Shown in pieces: positions 5,957-7,372 of a stretch of 7,372 nucleotides of DNA. The DNA comes from an uncultured Paracoccaceae bacterium (GTDB lineage Bacteria > Pseudomonadota > Alphaproteobacteria > Rhodobacterales > Rhodobacteraceae). The notes beneath the pieces are model-generated. The model did not search any database and was not told the origin of the DNA. It was given only the letters and a program-made list of their open reading frames with translations. A program made the translations under genes and the position numbers. Each line of letters begins with the position of its first letter. The stretch's first letter is position 1. The DNA lies in assembly GCA_938038825.1 (NCBI GenBank), contig CALHST010000157.1, positions 1 through 7,372 on the forward strand, written 5' to 3'.

Positions 5957-6061
5957 GGTACACTAATTCATCCTTGAACAAATAATAATTCAGAAAGTAG
6001 CGCGACTAGAGCACAGGAATTAAAATTTACAAGATTAAATTTTTCATTGGCTGGGTAAAAA
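5957..6061. promoter_or_regulatory. AT-rich divergent control region between kpsM and kpsE
   Basis: This 105-base spacer separates two export genes pointing away from each other, so promoters for both operons probably lie here. It is clearly AT-richer than the flanking genes. AAAATTTA (6022-6029) and TAAATTTT (6036-6043) form a perfect 8-bp inverted repeat with a 6-base spacer, 18 bases before the kpsE start, and could be an operator. TATTAT at 5987-5982 on the minus strand resembles a -10 element but has no good -35. I see no complete sigma-70 promoter for either direction; regulation by an activator or an alternative sigma factor is possible. Confidence 0.5.
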
Positions 6062-7246
6062 ATGGAAAAGAATGGAAACGTCCTTGAAATATCGGCGGAA
6101 GATATTCGATATCGGTCGGTTAAAGCTCCGGCAAAGCGATCTACTGTCAAATTTCGACATTTTGGAATTGCATTATCATTTCTGATAATCGTGATTGCCC
6201 CGATTGCCGCGTCGGGTTGGTATTTATATACGCGCGCCTCAGATCAATTCGCGTCAACAGTGGCGTTTACCGTACGGACCGAAGACGCCATGTCGCCTGT
6301 CGATTTGTTTGGCGGAATCGCGGCCGTCTCTGGTGCTTCTACCTCTGATCCGGACATTTTATACGAGTTCATCCAAAGCCAGGAGCTGGTCAAAGCGTTG
6401 GATGAACGCATTGATTTAAAATCACTATTTCATACATCAGAGGAAGACTTTGTCTTTTCGTTTGACGAAACGGGCACGATTGAAGATCTGGTTGATTACT
6501 GGAATCGCATGGTGCGCACCACGTATGACGCGGGCACAGGTTTGATTGAAGTGCGCGTTTTGGCATTTGATCCAAACGACGCGCAACGCATTACACAGGC
6601 GTTATTCGCTGAAAGTTCCGAGTTAATCAATAATATGTCCGCCATCGCACAAGATGACGCGACACGATTCGCACAAGAGGAATTAGACGCCGCAGTCTCG
6701 CGATTAAAAGATGCGCGCACGGCATTGGCGCGTTATCGGTCAGAAACGCAAATTGCCGACCCCACAGCTGATATTGCCGCGCAAATGGGGCTTATTGAAA
6801 ATATGAAGATGCAATTGGCTCAGGCGCTCGTAGATCATGATGTTCTGATAAAAACAACAGTGCCAAATGATTCGAGAATTGAGCGGCTAGCATTGCGTAT
6901 TGATGTCATTCAAGAACGCATTGAAGAAGAACGCGACAAATTCTCGTCCGACGGGAATTCAGAAAAGGATTCTGGTTTTTCGACTATCCTTGCGGAATTC
7001 GAACGCCTTGCTGTGGACAATCGATTCGCGGAAGAGAATTACACAGCCGCCCTTGCGGCCTATTACGCGGCAAAAGCTGACGCGAATCGGCAGTCCAGAT
7101 ACTTGGCCGCACACTTACAGCCTACATTAGCAGAACGCGCGGAATACCCCGAAAGGATTAAATACATTCTTCTGATCGCTGCATTTGCGATGCTCACGTG
7201 GTTTATTCTCGCATTGGTTTACTACAGCATCCGGGATCGCAGGTAA
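6062..7246 (+). CDS. kpsE: KpsE/BexC-type capsule polysaccharide export inner-membrane protein
   Basis: This 394-residue protein has the layout of polysaccharide co-polymerase/export proteins of the KpsE/BexC/CtrB type. There is a short cytoplasmic N-terminus, a first membrane helix at about 34-56, and then the recognisable YTRASDQFASTVAFTVRTED region at its periplasmic exit. A large periplasmic domain follows, with long heptad-rich helices (about 190-300, then 315-350) that probably form coiled coils. Near the end, AEYPERIKY leads into a second membrane helix (about 368-388) and a basic cytoplasmic tail, IRDRR. In the family, the protein bridges the KpsMT transporter to the outer-membrane channel KpsD/Wza. 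The ATG at 6062 is the first in frame; its ribosome binding site is weak (GGG at about 6054-6056). The KpsT-type gene begins five bases after its stop, so they form one operon. Confidence 0.88.
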   Translation: MEKNGNVLEISAEDIRYRSVKAPAKRSTVKFRHFGIALSFLIIVIAPIAASGWYLYTRASDQFASTVAFTVRTEDAMSPVDLFGGIAAVSGASTSDPDILYEFIQSQELVKALDERIDLKSLFHTSEEDFVFSFDETGTIEDLVDYWNRMVRTTYDAGTGLIEVRVLAFDPNDAQRITQALFAESSELINNMSAIAQDDATRFAQEELDAAVSRLKDARTALARYRSETQIADPTADIAAQMGLIENMKMQLAQALVDHDVLIKTTVPNDSRIERLALRIDVIQERIEEERDKFSSDGNSEKDSGFSTILAEFERLAVDNRFAEENYTAALAAYYAAKADANRQSRYLAAHLQPTLAERAEYPERIKYILLIAAFAMLTWFILALVYYSIRDRR

Positions 7247-7250
7247 CACG

Positions 7251-7372
7251 ATGATTATGCTTCGAAACTTGCACAAGACATATACTGTGCATGGCGTGCC
7301 GCATGTGGTTGCTGATCGTATTCACGCGACCTTCCCCAGTAAAACATCTGTGGCGCTGTTGGGGCGCAATGG
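7251..7372 (+). CDS. kpsT: KpsT-type ABC transporter ATPase (partial, cut by the right edge)
   Basis: Only the first 40 codons are present. They read MIMLRNLHKTYTVHG, then HVVADRIHATFPSKTSVALLGRN, with GG as the next two bases. This is the beginning of a polysaccharide-export ABC ATPase: the LRNLHKTY opening strand and the ALLGRNG stretch, which is the front half of the Walker A motif (normally GxNGAGKST). It would energise the KpsM-type permease encoded at 5168-5956. The ATG at 7251 is chosen because AGG lies seven bases upstream, although an ATG at 7257 is possible. It is separated from kpsE by only four bases, so the two are almost certainly co-transcribed. The Walker B and signature motifs lie beyond the window, so the call rests on the start and context. 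Confidence 0.85.
   Translation, partial: MIMLRNLHKTYTVHGVPHVVADRIHATFPSKTSVALLGRN

Noticed and set aside
6062..7246. Wzz-type O-antigen chain-length regulator instead of KpsE
   Set aside because: The protein has two membrane helices around a large coiled-coil domain like Wzz, but the sequence after the first helix and the adjacent KpsT/KpsM genes fit the capsule-export KpsE/BexC group better.

Overview
The window looks like part of a surface-polysaccharide (capsule) locus from an alphaproteobacterium, most likely of the Rhodobacterales/Roseobacter group. This rests on the style of the proteins (KpsE/KpsM-type export proteins, a family-2 sulfotransferase and RgpF-like glycosyltransferase, and an alphaproteobacterial-type CcdAB pair), on moderate GC content, and on alternative start codons; no rRNA or other phylogenetic marker is present. 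It could lie on a chromosome, chromid or plasmid.

Layout from left to right. Positions 1-521 hold no gene I can recognise, only open frames running off the left edge and several short palindromes. Positions 522-1051 carry a minus-strand ccdAB toxin-antitoxin operon, read from its own good promoter (about 1074-1102) with a perfect 9-bp inverted repeat beside it. Positions 1155-5956 carry five minus-strand genes in a row, read from right to left: a KpsM-type ABC permease, a rhamnosyltransferase-like GT2 enzyme, a dolichyl/polyprenyl-phosphate-type GT2 enzyme with a TTG start, an RgpF-like (rhamnan synthesis) glycosyltransferase, and a PAPS-dependent sulfotransferase. Positions 5957-6061 are an AT-rich divergent control region. 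From there a KpsE/BexC-type inner-membrane export protein and the first 40 codons of a KpsT-type ATPase run on the plus strand.

How the genes fit together (inference). KpsM, KpsT and KpsE would form the ABC-transporter-dependent export machine that moves a lipid-linked polysaccharide across the inner membrane. The three glycosyltransferases would build or prime that glycan, which may be rich in deoxyhexose. The sulfotransferase would sulfate it, so the product may be a sulfated capsule or exopolysaccharide. The ccdAB pair lies just past the end of the sulfotransferase on the same strand and may act as a stabilising or addiction module for the locus or its replicon. The notable points are the split, divergent placement of permease and ATPase genes, the sulfation gene inside a capsule operon, the unusual C-terminus of the CcdB homologue, and several uncharacterised palindromes.
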